From: Streptomyces sp. NBC_00193
GTDB lineage: Bacteria; Actinomycetota; Actinomycetes; Streptomycetales; Streptomycetaceae
DNA length: 64,000 nucleotides
Reading direction: 5' to 3'
NCBI RefSeq assembly: GCF_026342735.1
Contig: NZ_JAPEMM010000002.1
Location: 1,364,001-1,428,000 of the forward strand
Shown one piece after another: positions 1-7,465 of the stretch; within the stretch, counting starts at the first letter, position 1; each line of letters starts with the position of its first letter. Position numbers and translations under genes: made by a program. The notes beneath the pieces are model-generated. The model was not told the DNA's origin, ran no database searches, and saw nothing but the letters and a program-made list of their open reading frames with translations.

Positions 1-664
1 CGGGGGTGGCGCCGATGAGCATCCGGTCGCCGGTGTGCACGAGGAAGGTCCAGTAGGCCCCGGCCTCCCGTTCGAGGAGGCGGCGGAAGAAGGACAGGGC
101 GCCGACGACCGAGCAGTCCGGCAGCCAGGCCGTGAACGTCCGCTTGATCACGAAGTTCGCGCCTTCGCCGGTGCCGATCTCGTCGGCGACCACCCGGCGC
201 ACGATGTCCGCGTACGCCTCGTCCGAGAGGTCGAACTCCTCGGACTCGACCTTGACCGGGTCGTCGGGCAGTCGGCGCAGGGCCGCGGCGAGCGGGAGGT
301 CCTGCCGTTCGGCGACGGTCAGCGCGATGAGCGGCTCGCCGTCGTCGAGGGCGGCGAACCCGCGCTCGGTGATCTGCCGGTACGGCACCAGGGCGAGCAC
401 CTCGCCCCCGCCTGACAGTGCCGCGGGGTCCGTGAGCGGGAGGTCCGCCAGGGTGGCGCAGGCGGCCGTGTCGCCCAGCAGCACTTCCAGGGTGCCCGGG
501 GCCGTGGATTCCGGGCGGTACAGCAGGGCGAAGGCTCCCACGGAGCCGTCCAGGACCCGGGCGAGGAGGTCCGGGGCCACGGCGGCGGGCGGCCCGGCCT
601 CGGCGGCGGGCGGCCCGGCCGCGGCGGCATCCGCACCGGATGCGGGCCTGCCCGGCCCGCTCAC
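1..664 (-). CDS. phzE: PhzE-type 2-amino-2-desoxyisochorismate synthase, N-terminal part
   Basis: The gene starts with GTG at 664, overlapping the isochorismatase stop (GTGA), and runs off the left end, so only about 221 residues are visible. After a low-complexity Ala/Pro/Gly leader the translation matches the start of the PhzE chorismate-binding domain: VLALVPYRQITERGF, then DEIGTGEGANFVIKRTF, then AYWTFLVHTGDRMLIGATP. PhzE enzymes join an anthranilate-synthase-like domain to a glutamine amidotransferase and convert chorismate to ADIC (2-amino-2-desoxyisochorismate). The catalytic centre and amidotransferase domain lie outside the window. As the last visible gene of the operon it supplies the substrate for the adjacent isochorismatase. 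The other option is a plain anthranilate synthase component I, but the GTGEGANFVIKR block favours PhzE. Confidence 0.85.
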   Translation of the reverse strand, partial: MSGPGRPASGADAAAAGPPAAEAGPPAAVAPDLLARVLDGSVGAFALLYRPESTAPGTLEVLLGDTAACATLADLPLTDPAALSGGGEVLALVPYRQITERGFAALDDGEPLIALTVAERQDLPLAAALRRLPDDPVKVESEEFDLSDEAYADIVRRVVADEIGTGEGANFVIKRTFTAWLPDCSVVGALSFFRRLLEREAGAYWTFLVHTGDRMLIGATP

Positions 665-1326
665 CGCCGGTCCCCCGCCGGTACGGCGCCGGCCAGTGCC
701 TCGCACACGGAGGCCGTGGTGAGGACGGCCGCGCACCGCTCGGCCGCGTACTCCAGCGCGAGCCGGTGGTAGGGGGCGGAGAAGTCGGCGACGGCGTCGC
801 CCACGAGGAACGGCTGGATGTCGCGGGTGAACGCGTCCACCGCCGTCATCAGGACCCCCACGTGCGCGTAGACCCCGCAGATGACGAGCTGGTCGCGGCC
901 TTCGGTCCGCATCCGTTCCAGCAGGCCGGAGTTGAAGAAGGCGCTGTACCGCCACTTGGTGAACACCCAGTCGTCCGGGGCCGGTTCGAGGCCCGCGACG
1001 ACTTGGCGGTGTTCCGGGGAGGTGCGCATCCCGGGGCCCCAGAAGTCCGCGAGCAGGCCCCGCTCGGCGGGGGTCATCCCGCCGGGCTGGGCCGTGTAGG
1101 CGACGGGGACGCCGAGTTCGGCGCAGCGCCGGCGCAGCAGGGTCGCGTTGCTCACGAGGGGGTCCCGGGGGGAGGTTCCCCGCGGGAACGGCCGGAGGAA
1201 GTACTCCTGCATGTCGTGGACGAGCAGCACGGCGCGCCGCGGGTCCACCCGCCAGCCGACCGCCGCGGGAGGGAACTCACCGGGCAGGGGAATCGGGTAG
1301 GGATCGATGGAAGGGAGGCCTGCCAT
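661..1326 (-). CDS. phzD: Isochorismatase, PhzD type
   Basis: A 221-residue single-domain isochorismatase. The N-terminus GLPSIDPYPIPLPGEFP and the block AVLLVHDMQEYFLRPF (Asp nucleophile/acid region), FTKWRYSAFFNSGL (Lys region) and QLVICGVYAHVGVLMTAVDA (the family cysteine replaced by Tyr in CGVYAHVG) are those of PhzD/DhbB enzymes. In this context it should hydrolyse ADIC to pyruvate and trans-2,3-dihydro-3-hydroxyanthranilate. There is no carrier-protein domain at the C-terminus, which argues against EntB-type siderophore synthesis. The start ATG at 1326 has AAAGGA upstream with long spacing. The 124-base gap to the dehydrogenase is the only sizeable gap in the operon. Confidence 0.9.
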   Translation of the reverse strand: MAGLPSIDPYPIPLPGEFPPAAVGWRVDPRRAVLLVHDMQEYFLRPFPRGTSPRDPLVSNATLLRRRCAELGVPVAYTAQPGGMTPAERGLLADFWGPGMRTSPEHRQVVAGLEPAPDDWVFTKWRYSAFFNSGLLERMRTEGRDQLVICGVYAHVGVLMTAVDAFTRDIQPFLVGDAVADFSAPYHRLALEYAAERCAAVLTTASVCEALAGAVPAGDRR

Positions 1327-1449
1327 GCGGTGGTCGGTCCTTTCGGGATGCGGTCGGTGGACGGAGCGGACCCGGGCTCGGGCGTGGACGTGGACGCGAG
1401 CCGCGCCCGGGGCGGAGCGGGTGTACGGCGGGGGGCCGGGGCTGCCCGG

Positions 1450-2232
1450 CTACACCCCGAGGGTGGCCCCGCCGTCGACGGTCAGGCCCTGCAGGGTGAT
1501 GTGCCCGGCCTCGTCCGACAGCAGGAAGCGGATGGCGTGGGCGACGTCCTCGGGGCTCGCCACCTTTCCCAGCGGTATGCCGGTCCGGTAGGCGTCCGGG
1601 TTTCCCGCCACGGAGGCGGTGACCGCGCTGCCGTCGGCGTGCATGCCGTGCAGCATGTGGGTGTCCGTCGAACCGGGGGTGACCACGTTGCAGCGGACGC
1701 CGTACCGGGCGACCTCCAGGCCCATGCACTTGGTGAAGGCGATCGCCGCCGCCTTGGACGCGGCGTAGGCGGCCATGTGCGAGCGGGCGGTGCCCGCGGC
1801 GTTCGACGCGACGGTGACGATCGAACCCCTGCGGCGCGCCACCATGCGGCTGACCACCGCGCGGGACACGAAGAAGACTCCGTTCGCGTTGACCGCGAAG
1901 GTGAGGTACCACTCCTGGTCGCTGAGGTCCGTGACCTCGCCGAGGCGGAGCACGCCGGCGGCGTTCACCAGGTAGTCGATGGGCCCCAGTTGGTCCTCCA
2001 CCGCATCGATCACGGCTTCGACGTCGGCGCTCGACGTCACGTCGGCCGGGTGGCCCCGTACCGGCAGGCCTTCGGCGGTGAGCTTCTCGACCGTTTCCCA
2101 GAGCTGCCCGTTGTCCAGGTCCACGGCGGCCACCACCGTGCCCTGCTCGGCGAGCAGCCGGACCACGGCCGAACCGATGCCGCCGGCCGCTCCGGTCACC
2201 AGGGCGACTTTGCGGGCCATCCCGTCGCTCAT
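1450..2232 (-). CDS. EntA/DhbA-type short-chain dehydrogenase
   Basis: A 260-residue classical SDR: cofactor motif TGAAGGIG near residue 14, NAAG, the catalytic Ser in TVASNAAG and the YAASK Tyr/Lys pair. The C-terminal stretch RCNVVTPGSTDTHMLHG and the ending HITLQGLTVDGGATLGV are hallmarks of 2,3-dihydro-2,3-dihydroxybenzoate dehydrogenases. Next to PhzE and PhzD it most likely oxidises dihydro-hydroxyanthranilate to 3-hydroxyanthranilate, as in other actinomycete pathways that combine PhzE, PhzD and a DhbA-like enzyme. This is inference from context; it could use the 2,3-dihydroxy substrate instead. The start ATG at 2232 overlaps the stop of the upstream membrane protein gene by four bases. 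Confidence 0.88.
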   Translation of the reverse strand: MSDGMARKVALVTGAAGGIGSAVVRLLAEQGTVVAAVDLDNGQLWETVEKLTAEGLPVRGHPADVTSSADVEAVIDAVEDQLGPIDYLVNAAGVLRLGEVTDLSDQEWYLTFAVNANGVFFVSRAVVSRMVARRRGSIVTVASNAAGTARSHMAAYAASKAAAIAFTKCMGLEVARYGVRCNVVTPGSTDTHMLHGMHADGSAVTASVAGNPDAYRTGIPLGKVASPEDVAHAIRFLLSDEAGHITLQGLTVDGGATLGV

Positions 2233-2699
2233 TGCGAGCCCGTCGCCGACAGGGACCGCGGGGCGGACCGGTCGGTGAACTCTTCTGCTGCGAGGGCCCG
2301 TTCGCCTCCGGCCTGCGCCCCCTCGGCTTCACGCAGGGCCGCGATCTTCAACTGGCGGACGAGCATGAAGAGTCCGTAGGTCACGATCAGGGCGATGGCC
2401 GGTGCCCCGACGATGTACGCCCACACGTGCCGGATGCCGAACCGCCGGCTCTCCACGATCATGTACGCGCCGACGGCCGCCCAGGTGAGCACCAGGTCCA
2501 TGTAGACGAACCGGGTCGCGAGGTTGGTCGTCGAGTCACGGAGGAAGTTCTCCACGACCCCCAGCGCACCGGCGTCGGCGTTCTGCACGACGAACGCGAC
2601 GGCCATCCACCCCATGACGATCAGACCGATCAGGGCGGACGCCCCGTACAGGAAGCACAGTGCGCGGTCCCTCCCGCGCACCTCGCTCAAACGCGTCAC
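2229..2699 (-). CDS. Small four-helix membrane protein, DUF2834-like
   Basis: A 156-residue protein with four predicted transmembrane segments: about residues 15-37, 60-80, 88-108 (after the conserved-looking block VESRRFGIRHVWAYI) and a final hydrophobic stretch to about 118, then a charged tail. The ESRR-hGhRxxWxY pattern resembles DUF2834 proteins, whose function is unknown. It sits between the monooxygenase and the dehydrogenase, is coupled to the latter by a four-base overlap, and starts with GTG at 2699 preceded by GGGAGG. I infer that it helps the membrane-bound steps of this pathway, because the pathway has an integral-membrane prenyltransferase. That role is only a suggestion from position. 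Confidence 0.75.
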   Translation of the reverse strand: MTRLSEVRGRDRALCFLYGASALIGLIVMGWMAVAFVVQNADAGALGVVENFLRDSTTNLATRFVYMDLVLTWAAVGAYMIVESRRFGIRHVWAYIVGAPAIALIVTYGLFMLVRQLKIAALREAEGAQAGGERALAAEEFTDRSAPRSLSATGSQ

Positions 2700-2747
2700 A
2701 TCTGCCTCCCAGGCATGGGTTCCTCCTGCGGCCGGGCGGCCGCGGGA

Positions 2748-4232
2748 TCATCGTTCGTAGCTGTAGTCGTCCAGGTCGAAGTGGCGGGCCCGCCAGGCCG
2801 CTTCGTAGGTGGAGGCGGGTCGGACGGCCGGTGCGTCCCCGTGCTCGTCGAGGTAGTAGCTGTGGGTGCCCCGGCAACTCGGGTCGAGGAAGACGGTGTT
2901 GCGCATGCGGCGCAGGTTCCTGCGGAAGGACCGGTCGTGCTTCTCCGGGCGGATGACCGCTTCCGTGGCCCGGCGCCGCCGGGCTTCGCCGATCACCCTC
3001 AGGGCGTGGGTCACCTGGTAGTCGATCATTCCGAACCAGGAGCCGCCGGTGAAGGAATAGGGGCCGACGATGAACCACAGGTTCGGGTAGCCCTTGATCG
3101 ACGTGCCCTCGTACGTCTGGAAGCGCTCGGTCTTCCAGAACTCCTTGAGGTCGCGGCCCCCTTGGCCGCGCATCGGGAACGGGGGCAGGTTGTCGAGCAC
3201 GTGGAATCCGGTGGCCAGGATCAGTACGTCGAGGTCCTGTTCCTCGCCGTCCGCGGTGCGGATGCCGGACGGGGTGATCTCCTCGATGGGCTCGGTGACG
3301 AGCTCGACGTGGTCGCGGGTGAAGGTGCGCCAGTAGCCCTTGCTCAGCGACGGCCGCTTGCAGCCCACCCGGTAGGAGGGCGTCAGCTTGCGCATCAGCG
3401 TGCGGTCGCCCTTGACCTGACTCCGCAGGTAGAGCTTGGACGCCGCCTCCCCGGCCTTCGCCAGGAACGGGAAGCGCCGGTAGTGGACCATGGCGATCAC
3501 GAAGCTGAGCTCGGTCACGACGTCGGTGAGCAGCCGGATCGTCCGCTGCGTCGCGGGCACCCTGCGGAAGAGCCGGCGGACGGACTCCGGCACCGCGAAG
3601 TCCGGCTTCGGGAGCAGCCAGGTGGGGGTCCGCTGGTAGACGTGCAGTTGCTCCGTCCGCTCGGCGATCTCCGGGACGATCTGGACCGCCGAGGCCCCGG
3701 TGCCGATGACTCCCACCCGCTTGCCGTCCAGGTCCAGGGACTGGTCCCATTGCGCCGTGTGCACGAGGTCGCCCTTGAACGTGTCGAGGCCGGCGATGGC
3801 GGGCGTCTTGGGCTTGGTGAGCCACCCGGTGGCGCAGATGACGAAGCGTGCCGTCAGTGCGGTGCCGTCGCCGAGGACCACCGTCCACACGTGCGCCGAT
3901 TCGCTGTAGGAGGCGCGCTTGACCCGGGAGTTGAAGCGCAGGTGGGGCCGCAGGGCGTACGCGTCGATGCAGTGGTCGGCGTAGGCCTTGAGTTCCTCCC
4001 CCGGGGGGAAGACCCGGGACCAGGACGCGAAGGGTTCGGCGGCGAAGGAGTAGGAGAAGGCGGAGATGTCCACGGCGACGCCGGGGTACGTGTTGGCGTA
4101 CCAGCTGCCGCCCACGTCGTCCCGCTCCTCCAGGACGACGAAGTCGTCGATGCCCGCCCGGCGCAGGCCGAGCGCGGCTCCGATGCCGGAGAACCCCGCG
4201 CCGATGACGAGGACTTCGTGGTCGGGACGCAT
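2748..4232 (-). CDS. Flavin-binding monooxygenase of the Baeyer-Villiger type
   Basis: A 494-residue class B flavoprotein monooxygenase. Features in order: FAD-binding GAGFSGIGAA near residue 11, GGSWYANTYPGVAVD, the BVMO fingerprint in the form FKGDLVHTAQWD (FxGxxxHxxxW), the NADPH-binding GVIGTGASAVQ, and the ATGF motif before the C-terminal region. I chose ATG 4232 because AGGGG lies six bases upstream; an ATG at 4244 would add four residues and cannot be excluded. The long in-frame extension to 5003 runs through the prenyltransferase gene in another frame and is not coding. In the operon it probably hydroxylates or ring-oxidises the prenylated aromatic; the exact reaction cannot be read from sequence. 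Confidence 0.9.
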   Translation of the reverse strand: MRPDHEVLVIGAGFSGIGAALGLRRAGIDDFVVLEERDDVGGSWYANTYPGVAVDISAFSYSFAAEPFASWSRVFPPGEELKAYADHCIDAYALRPHLRFNSRVKRASYSESAHVWTVVLGDGTALTARFVICATGWLTKPKTPAIAGLDTFKGDLVHTAQWDQSLDLDGKRVGVIGTGASAVQIVPEIAERTEQLHVYQRTPTWLLPKPDFAVPESVRRLFRRVPATQRTIRLLTDVVTELSFVIAMVHYRRFPFLAKAGEAASKLYLRSQVKGDRTLMRKLTPSYRVGCKRPSLSKGYWRTFTRDHVELVTEPIEEITPSGIRTADGEEQDLDVLILATGFHVLDNLPPFPMRGQGGRDLKEFWKTERFQTYEGTSIKGYPNLWFIVGPYSFTGGSWFGMIDYQVTHALRVIGEARRRRATEAVIRPEKHDRSFRRNLRRMRNTVFLDPSCRGTHSYYLDEHGDAPAVRPASTYEAAWRARHFDLDDYSYER

Positions 4233-4249
4233 CGTTCCCCTCATGGACG

Positions 4250-5143
4250 TCACAGGGCCAGGCCGATCGCCTGCAGGGACCCGAACGCGAGCAGCAGCAG
4301 ACAGGTGTGCTCCAGCGCCGGAATCAGCTCGCGGCCGGCCGCTCCGCCCAGCACCCGGCGCATCGGGAGGACGGCGACCGGGACCGCGCCGAGGACGAGG
4401 AAGGCGCCGGGGCGGGCGGAGGCGAGGAGCAGCGCGGACACGAAGGCCGCGGCGACGCAGAGGGCGTAGAACCGCCGGGTCGGTCCGGCGCCCATCCGCA
4501 CGGCGAGGGTGATCTTCCCCGCGGCCGCGTCGGTCGGGATGTCGCGGAGGTTGTTCGTGGTCAGCAGCGCGACCGCGAGGAAGCCGAGGGGGACGGACGC
4601 GCCGAGGGCGATCGGGGGCACGTGCCCGAGCTGGACGGCGGCCGGGGCGCACACGAAGACGACGCCGTGGTAGAGGAAGATGCTGACCTCGCCGAGCCCG
4701 CGGTAGCCGTAGGGCCGGGCCCCGCCGGTGTAGAACCAGCCGCCGAGGGCGAGGGACGCGGTCAGCGCCAGCACCCACCACGAGACCAGTACGGCCAGGA
4801 CCAGCCCGGCCAGTGCGCCCACGGCGTACAGCACCAGTCCGTGCCGGAAGACCTGCCGGGGCGTGGCCCGTCCCGAGCCCACCAGCCGGGCCGGGCCCGC
4901 CCGGTGGTCGTCGACGCCCCGGATCCCGTCGCTGTAGTCGTTGAAGAAGTTGGTCCCCAGGACGAAGCCCAGGACGAGCACGGCCGTCAGGGCGGCGTGC
5001 CACCGGTCGACGGTCCCGGCCTCGGCGGCGACGGCGAGGCCCACCGCGAGCGGGGCGAGGGTGACGGGCAGGGTCTTGAGCCGTGCGCCGGCCACCCAGC
5101 TCCGTACGGCACCGTGCTGCACGGGTTGTTGCTGAAGGGTCAT
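4250..5143 (-). CDS. UbiA-superfamily prenyltransferase, MenA-like
   Basis: A 297-residue integral-membrane prenyltransferase with about eight or nine hydrophobic segments. The first Asp-rich motif is NFFNDYSDGIRGVDD near residue 67 and the second is NNLRDIPTDAAAGKITLAVRMG near residue 200; both follow the MenA pattern rather than the UbiA (4-hydroxybenzoate) pattern. Such enzymes attach a polyprenyl chain to an aromatic acceptor, with Mg-diphosphate held by the Asp motifs. This copy is probably not the menaquinone enzyme, because it lies in an operon with PhzE/PhzD/DhbA-type genes and no men genes. The acceptor is inferred to be 3-hydroxyanthranilate or a product of it. The start ATG at 5143 overlaps the methyltransferase stop by four bases. 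Confidence 0.9.
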   Translation of the reverse strand: MTLQQQPVQHGAVRSWVAGARLKTLPVTLAPLAVGLAVAAEAGTVDRWHAALTAVLVLGFVLGTNFFNDYSDGIRGVDDHRAGPARLVGSGRATPRQVFRHGLVLYAVGALAGLVLAVLVSWWVLALTASLALGGWFYTGGARPYGYRGLGEVSIFLYHGVVFVCAPAAVQLGHVPPIALGASVPLGFLAVALLTTNNLRDIPTDAAAGKITLAVRMGAGPTRRFYALCVAAAFVSALLLASARPGAFLVLGAVPVAVLPMRRVLGGAAGRELIPALEHTCLLLLAFGSLQAIGLAL

Positions 5144-5877
5144 TTCTTGGATCCCACGCCCAGGTAGAGGACGGACGTGGACTTCGTGCGCACCATGGTC
5201 ACTTCGTCGATCCGGCCGGCCGCGAAGCGGGCCATCTCGCGCATCCGGGGGCGCAGGCCGAGCAGTTCGAGCTCGACTCCGTTCTCCCGGGCGGCCCGGG
5301 TCAGTCGCTCCCGGTTGACGAAGAGCCGGTGGTCGTGGGTGCCGCGGGGCGGCCGGCCGGGGAGGGGGAGGTTCTCGGCGAGGGTGATGGAGACGAGTCG
5401 GGCGATCCGGGTGTCGGCGATGGTGTCGACGATCAGCGTGCCTCCGGGGCGCAGCACCCGGCACGCCTCGGCCACCACGGCGTAGGGATCCGGTACGTGC
5501 TCCAGGCACTGCCCGGCGGTGACCACGTCGAACGACTCGTCCTCGAAGGGGAGTGTGGCTACGTCGGCCCGGACGACCTCGTCGAACCCGTGCCGCAGTG
5601 CCTCGCGGAGCGACATCTCCGACAGGTCGACGCCGACGACGCGGTAGCCCTTGGCCGCCGCGTGCGGGCCGAACAGCCCCCCGCCACAGGCGATGTCGAG
5701 CAGGGCGGCCTGCTCGTTCCGCGCGGAGGGGACGAATTGCGCGCGGGCCCGGGCGATCCAGCTCAGTGGTGCGAGCGCACCCCTGGGATCCCACCACTCG
5801 TCGGCGAGCCCGTCGTAATCCGAGATGAAGTCCTGCCGGATTTCCGACCTGTCCTTTTCTTCACTGCGTGTAAGCAA
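5140..5877 (-). CDS. UbiG-like SAM-dependent O-methyltransferase
   Basis: A 245-residue class I methyltransferase and the first gene of the operon. The N-terminal block YDGLADEWWDPRGALAPL is the UbiG signature, followed by SAM motif I (LLDIACGGGLFG), an acidic residue after strand 2 (VVGVDLSE) and the post-motif RVLRPGGTLIVDT. UbiG enzymes methylate hydroxyl groups on polyprenylated aromatic rings, which fits the downstream prenyltransferase. The start is TTG at 5877, supported by GGAGGT eight bases upstream; no ATG or GTG lies near. The promoter should lie in 5878-6119, shared with the divergent FAD oxidase gene. Confidence 0.88.
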   Translation of the reverse strand: MLTRSEEKDRSEIRQDFISDYDGLADEWWDPRGALAPLSWIARARAQFVPSARNEQAALLDIACGGGLFGPHAAAKGYRVVGVDLSEMSLREALRHGFDEVVRADVATLPFEDESFDVVTAGQCLEHVPDPYAVVAEACRVLRPGGTLIVDTIADTRIARLVSITLAENLPLPGRPPRGTHDHRLFVNRERLTRAARENGVELELLGLRPRMREMARFAAGRIDEVTMVRTKSTSVLYLGVGSKK

Positions 5878-6087
5878 AGCAGTTTACCTCCGCCCGTCAG
5901 TCGCACTGCGGTCAGCCTTTCCCGAAGCCTGACAGGGGCTGATAGAGCCCGCATGGAGCATCCCTAGGGCCGACGGCCCGCGAGCGCCCTGCGGCCTTCC
6001 GGAGCGGGGACGGAGCCGGTTACCCTCCCCTGACTTCTTCGACTCCGGCAACCTGCCGCCCCATTCGGCAGGCACCATGCGGCGCGA

Positions 6088-6105
6088 CCCGGAATGAATT
6101 CCGGG
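6088..6105. promoter_or_regulatory. Perfect 18-bp dyad before the FAD oxidase gene
   Basis: CCCGGAATGAATTCCGGG has 8-bp perfect arms around GA and ends just before the GGGAAAGGTGG ribosome-binding site of the gene at 6120. It may be an operator or a 5' leader hairpin that affects initiation. The rest of the 241-base divergent interval (5878-6119) shows no other clear element to me. Confidence 0.5.
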
Positions 6106-6119
6106 AAAGGTGGCACACG

Positions 6120-7385
6120 ATGAGCACATTCAGCACCGATTTCGGGCGGTCCCTCTCCCTCACCCCCGGAAGGGTGGTCCGGGAGGGCGCGGACGGCGAG
6201 ATCGGCGACCTCATGGCCGAGGCGGCCGCATCCGGCAAGGACACGGCCGTACGGGGAGCCGGCCGCTCGTGCAATACCCAGACGCTCGCGACCGGGACCG
6301 TGCTGGACAATTCCCGCGAGGACGCGGAGCCCCGTTTCACGGGCGAGGGGCACCTTGTGGAGGTCCCGAGCGGAATCACCTGGCTGGCGCTGGAGAAATG
6401 GCTGAACGGGCACGGCCGGGCCAACCCCGTCCTGCCCAGCTATCTGAATCTCACGGTGGGCGGGACGCTGTCCATCGGAGGTTTCGGACACGGTTCCCTG
6501 CGGTCGGGACTTCAGATCGACCAGGTGGAGGAGATCGAACTCGTCGACGGAACGGGACGCTCACGCACGTGCTCCCGCGAGGAGAATTCCGAGCTGTTCC
6601 GATTCGCCCTGGGCGGCCTGGGACAAGTCGGTTTCATCAGGAACGCCGTGCTCCGCACCGTGCCGTACCGGGCGGTCACTCCCGTATCCAGGATTCCGCA
6701 CACGGGAATCTCCGATCTCGCGGAATTCATGAAGGGCGTCGCCGCCGATCCCGCGGTGTCCGGCTATTTCGGCATGTACGACCGGGCCGCCTGGTATTCG
6801 CAGATCGCCCTCGCGGCGGAGGCGGCGGAAGCCGTGGAGGCCGGCGAGCCGGGCACCGTGCTGCCCGCCCCCGACTACTCCCTGCTGCTGCACGAGGAGG
6901 TCGACCGGCACCTGCTGCCCGTCCTCCAGGACGCATCCCTCGTGAACCTCTGGGCCGACTACGTCTTCGACGAGGCGGGCTTCGAGGGGATCACGAAGAC
7001 CCTGGAGGAACTGACCCGCGAGTCCCCGTTCGCGGACCACCTGATCAGTCTGTACTTCCTGGTCATCGGCCGCCCCGAAGCGGCGACGCCCTTCGTCTTC
7101 GCCCCGTCGCTCGACACACCGGTCCAGTACGGGATCGGCGTGTTCACCACCATCGAGGCGTCCGACTCCCACGCGGTGGCCGAGACCCGCCGGGTGCTGC
7201 GCGCGCTGCTGGCGGCCTGCGCGGAGGCCAAGGGGCGCCCGTACCTGTACGGCTCCCACGAGCTCGACGCGGAGCTGCTGGAGGGGTTCTACGGTGCGGA
7301 CGCGCTGCGGCGGCTGGAATCCCTGCGCGCGGAGCACGCGCTGACCCGCTTCAACCCGCGGGCGTTCGGCGGCGTACGGCCGTGA
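6120..7385 (+). CDS. FAD-linked oxidase of the VAO/PCMH family
   Basis: A 421-residue flavoprotein. The N-terminal half is a PCMH-type FAD-binding domain: VRGAGRSCNTQTLA near residue 44, then VEVPSGITWLALEKWL, then GGTLSIGGFGHGSLRSG, with LGGLGQVGFI closing the domain. The C-terminal half resembles cytokinin-dehydrogenase-like or berberine-type substrate domains and ends FNPRAFGGVRP. There is no signal peptide. The family oxidises alcohols, amines or phenols with oxygen. It is divergent from the prenyl-aromatic operon and could be its oxidative partner, but a separate role is equally possible. ATG 6120 has GGGAAAGGTGG upstream. The gene ends at a hairpin before convergent metG. Confidence 0.85.
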   Translation: MSTFSTDFGRSLSLTPGRVVREGADGEIGDLMAEAAASGKDTAVRGAGRSCNTQTLATGTVLDNSREDAEPRFTGEGHLVEVPSGITWLALEKWLNGHGRANPVLPSYLNLTVGGTLSIGGFGHGSLRSGLQIDQVEEIELVDGTGRSRTCSREENSELFRFALGGLGQVGFIRNAVLRTVPYRAVTPVSRIPHTGISDLAEFMKGVAADPAVSGYFGMYDRAAWYSQIALAAEAAEAVEAGEPGTVLPAPDYSLLLHEEVDRHLLPVLQDASLVNLWADYVFDEAGFEGITKTLEELTRESPFADHLISLYFLVIGRPEAATPFVFAPSLDTPVQYGIGVFTTIEASDSHAVAETRRVLRALLAACAEAKGRPYLYGSHELDAELLEGFYGADALRRLESLRAEHALTRFNPRAFGGVRP

Positions 7386-7393
7386 GGAACGCG

Positions 7394-7429
7394 CGCAGGG
7401 GCGCGACCCCAACGGGCCGCGCCCCTGCG
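7394..7429. terminator. Bidirectional hairpin between convergent genes
   Basis: Perfect 12-bp arms (CGCAGGGGCGCG / CGCGCCCCTGCG) enclose a 12-base loop between the FAD oxidase stop (7385) and the metG stop (7466). There is no strong T tract, as is usual in Streptomyces. The position suits termination from both sides. Confidence 0.75.
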
Positions 7430-7465
7430 TAAGTTGATGCCTGGGCCGCTGAGGGCCCGTCCGGC

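Noticed and set aside
640..2379. Long plus-strand open frame of 579 codons over the isochorismatase and dehydrogenase genes
   Set aside because: Antisense of two clear enzyme genes; the translation is His/Arg/Gly-rich with no domain, as expected of GC-rich shadow frames.
2232..4469. Large plus-strand open frame of 745 codons
   Set aside because: Shadow of the monooxygenase and neighbouring minus-strand genes.
4233..5003. In-frame N-terminal extension of the monooxygenase
   Set aside because: It runs through the prenyltransferase gene in another frame; the true FAD-binding start follows ATG 4232 with an AGGGG site.
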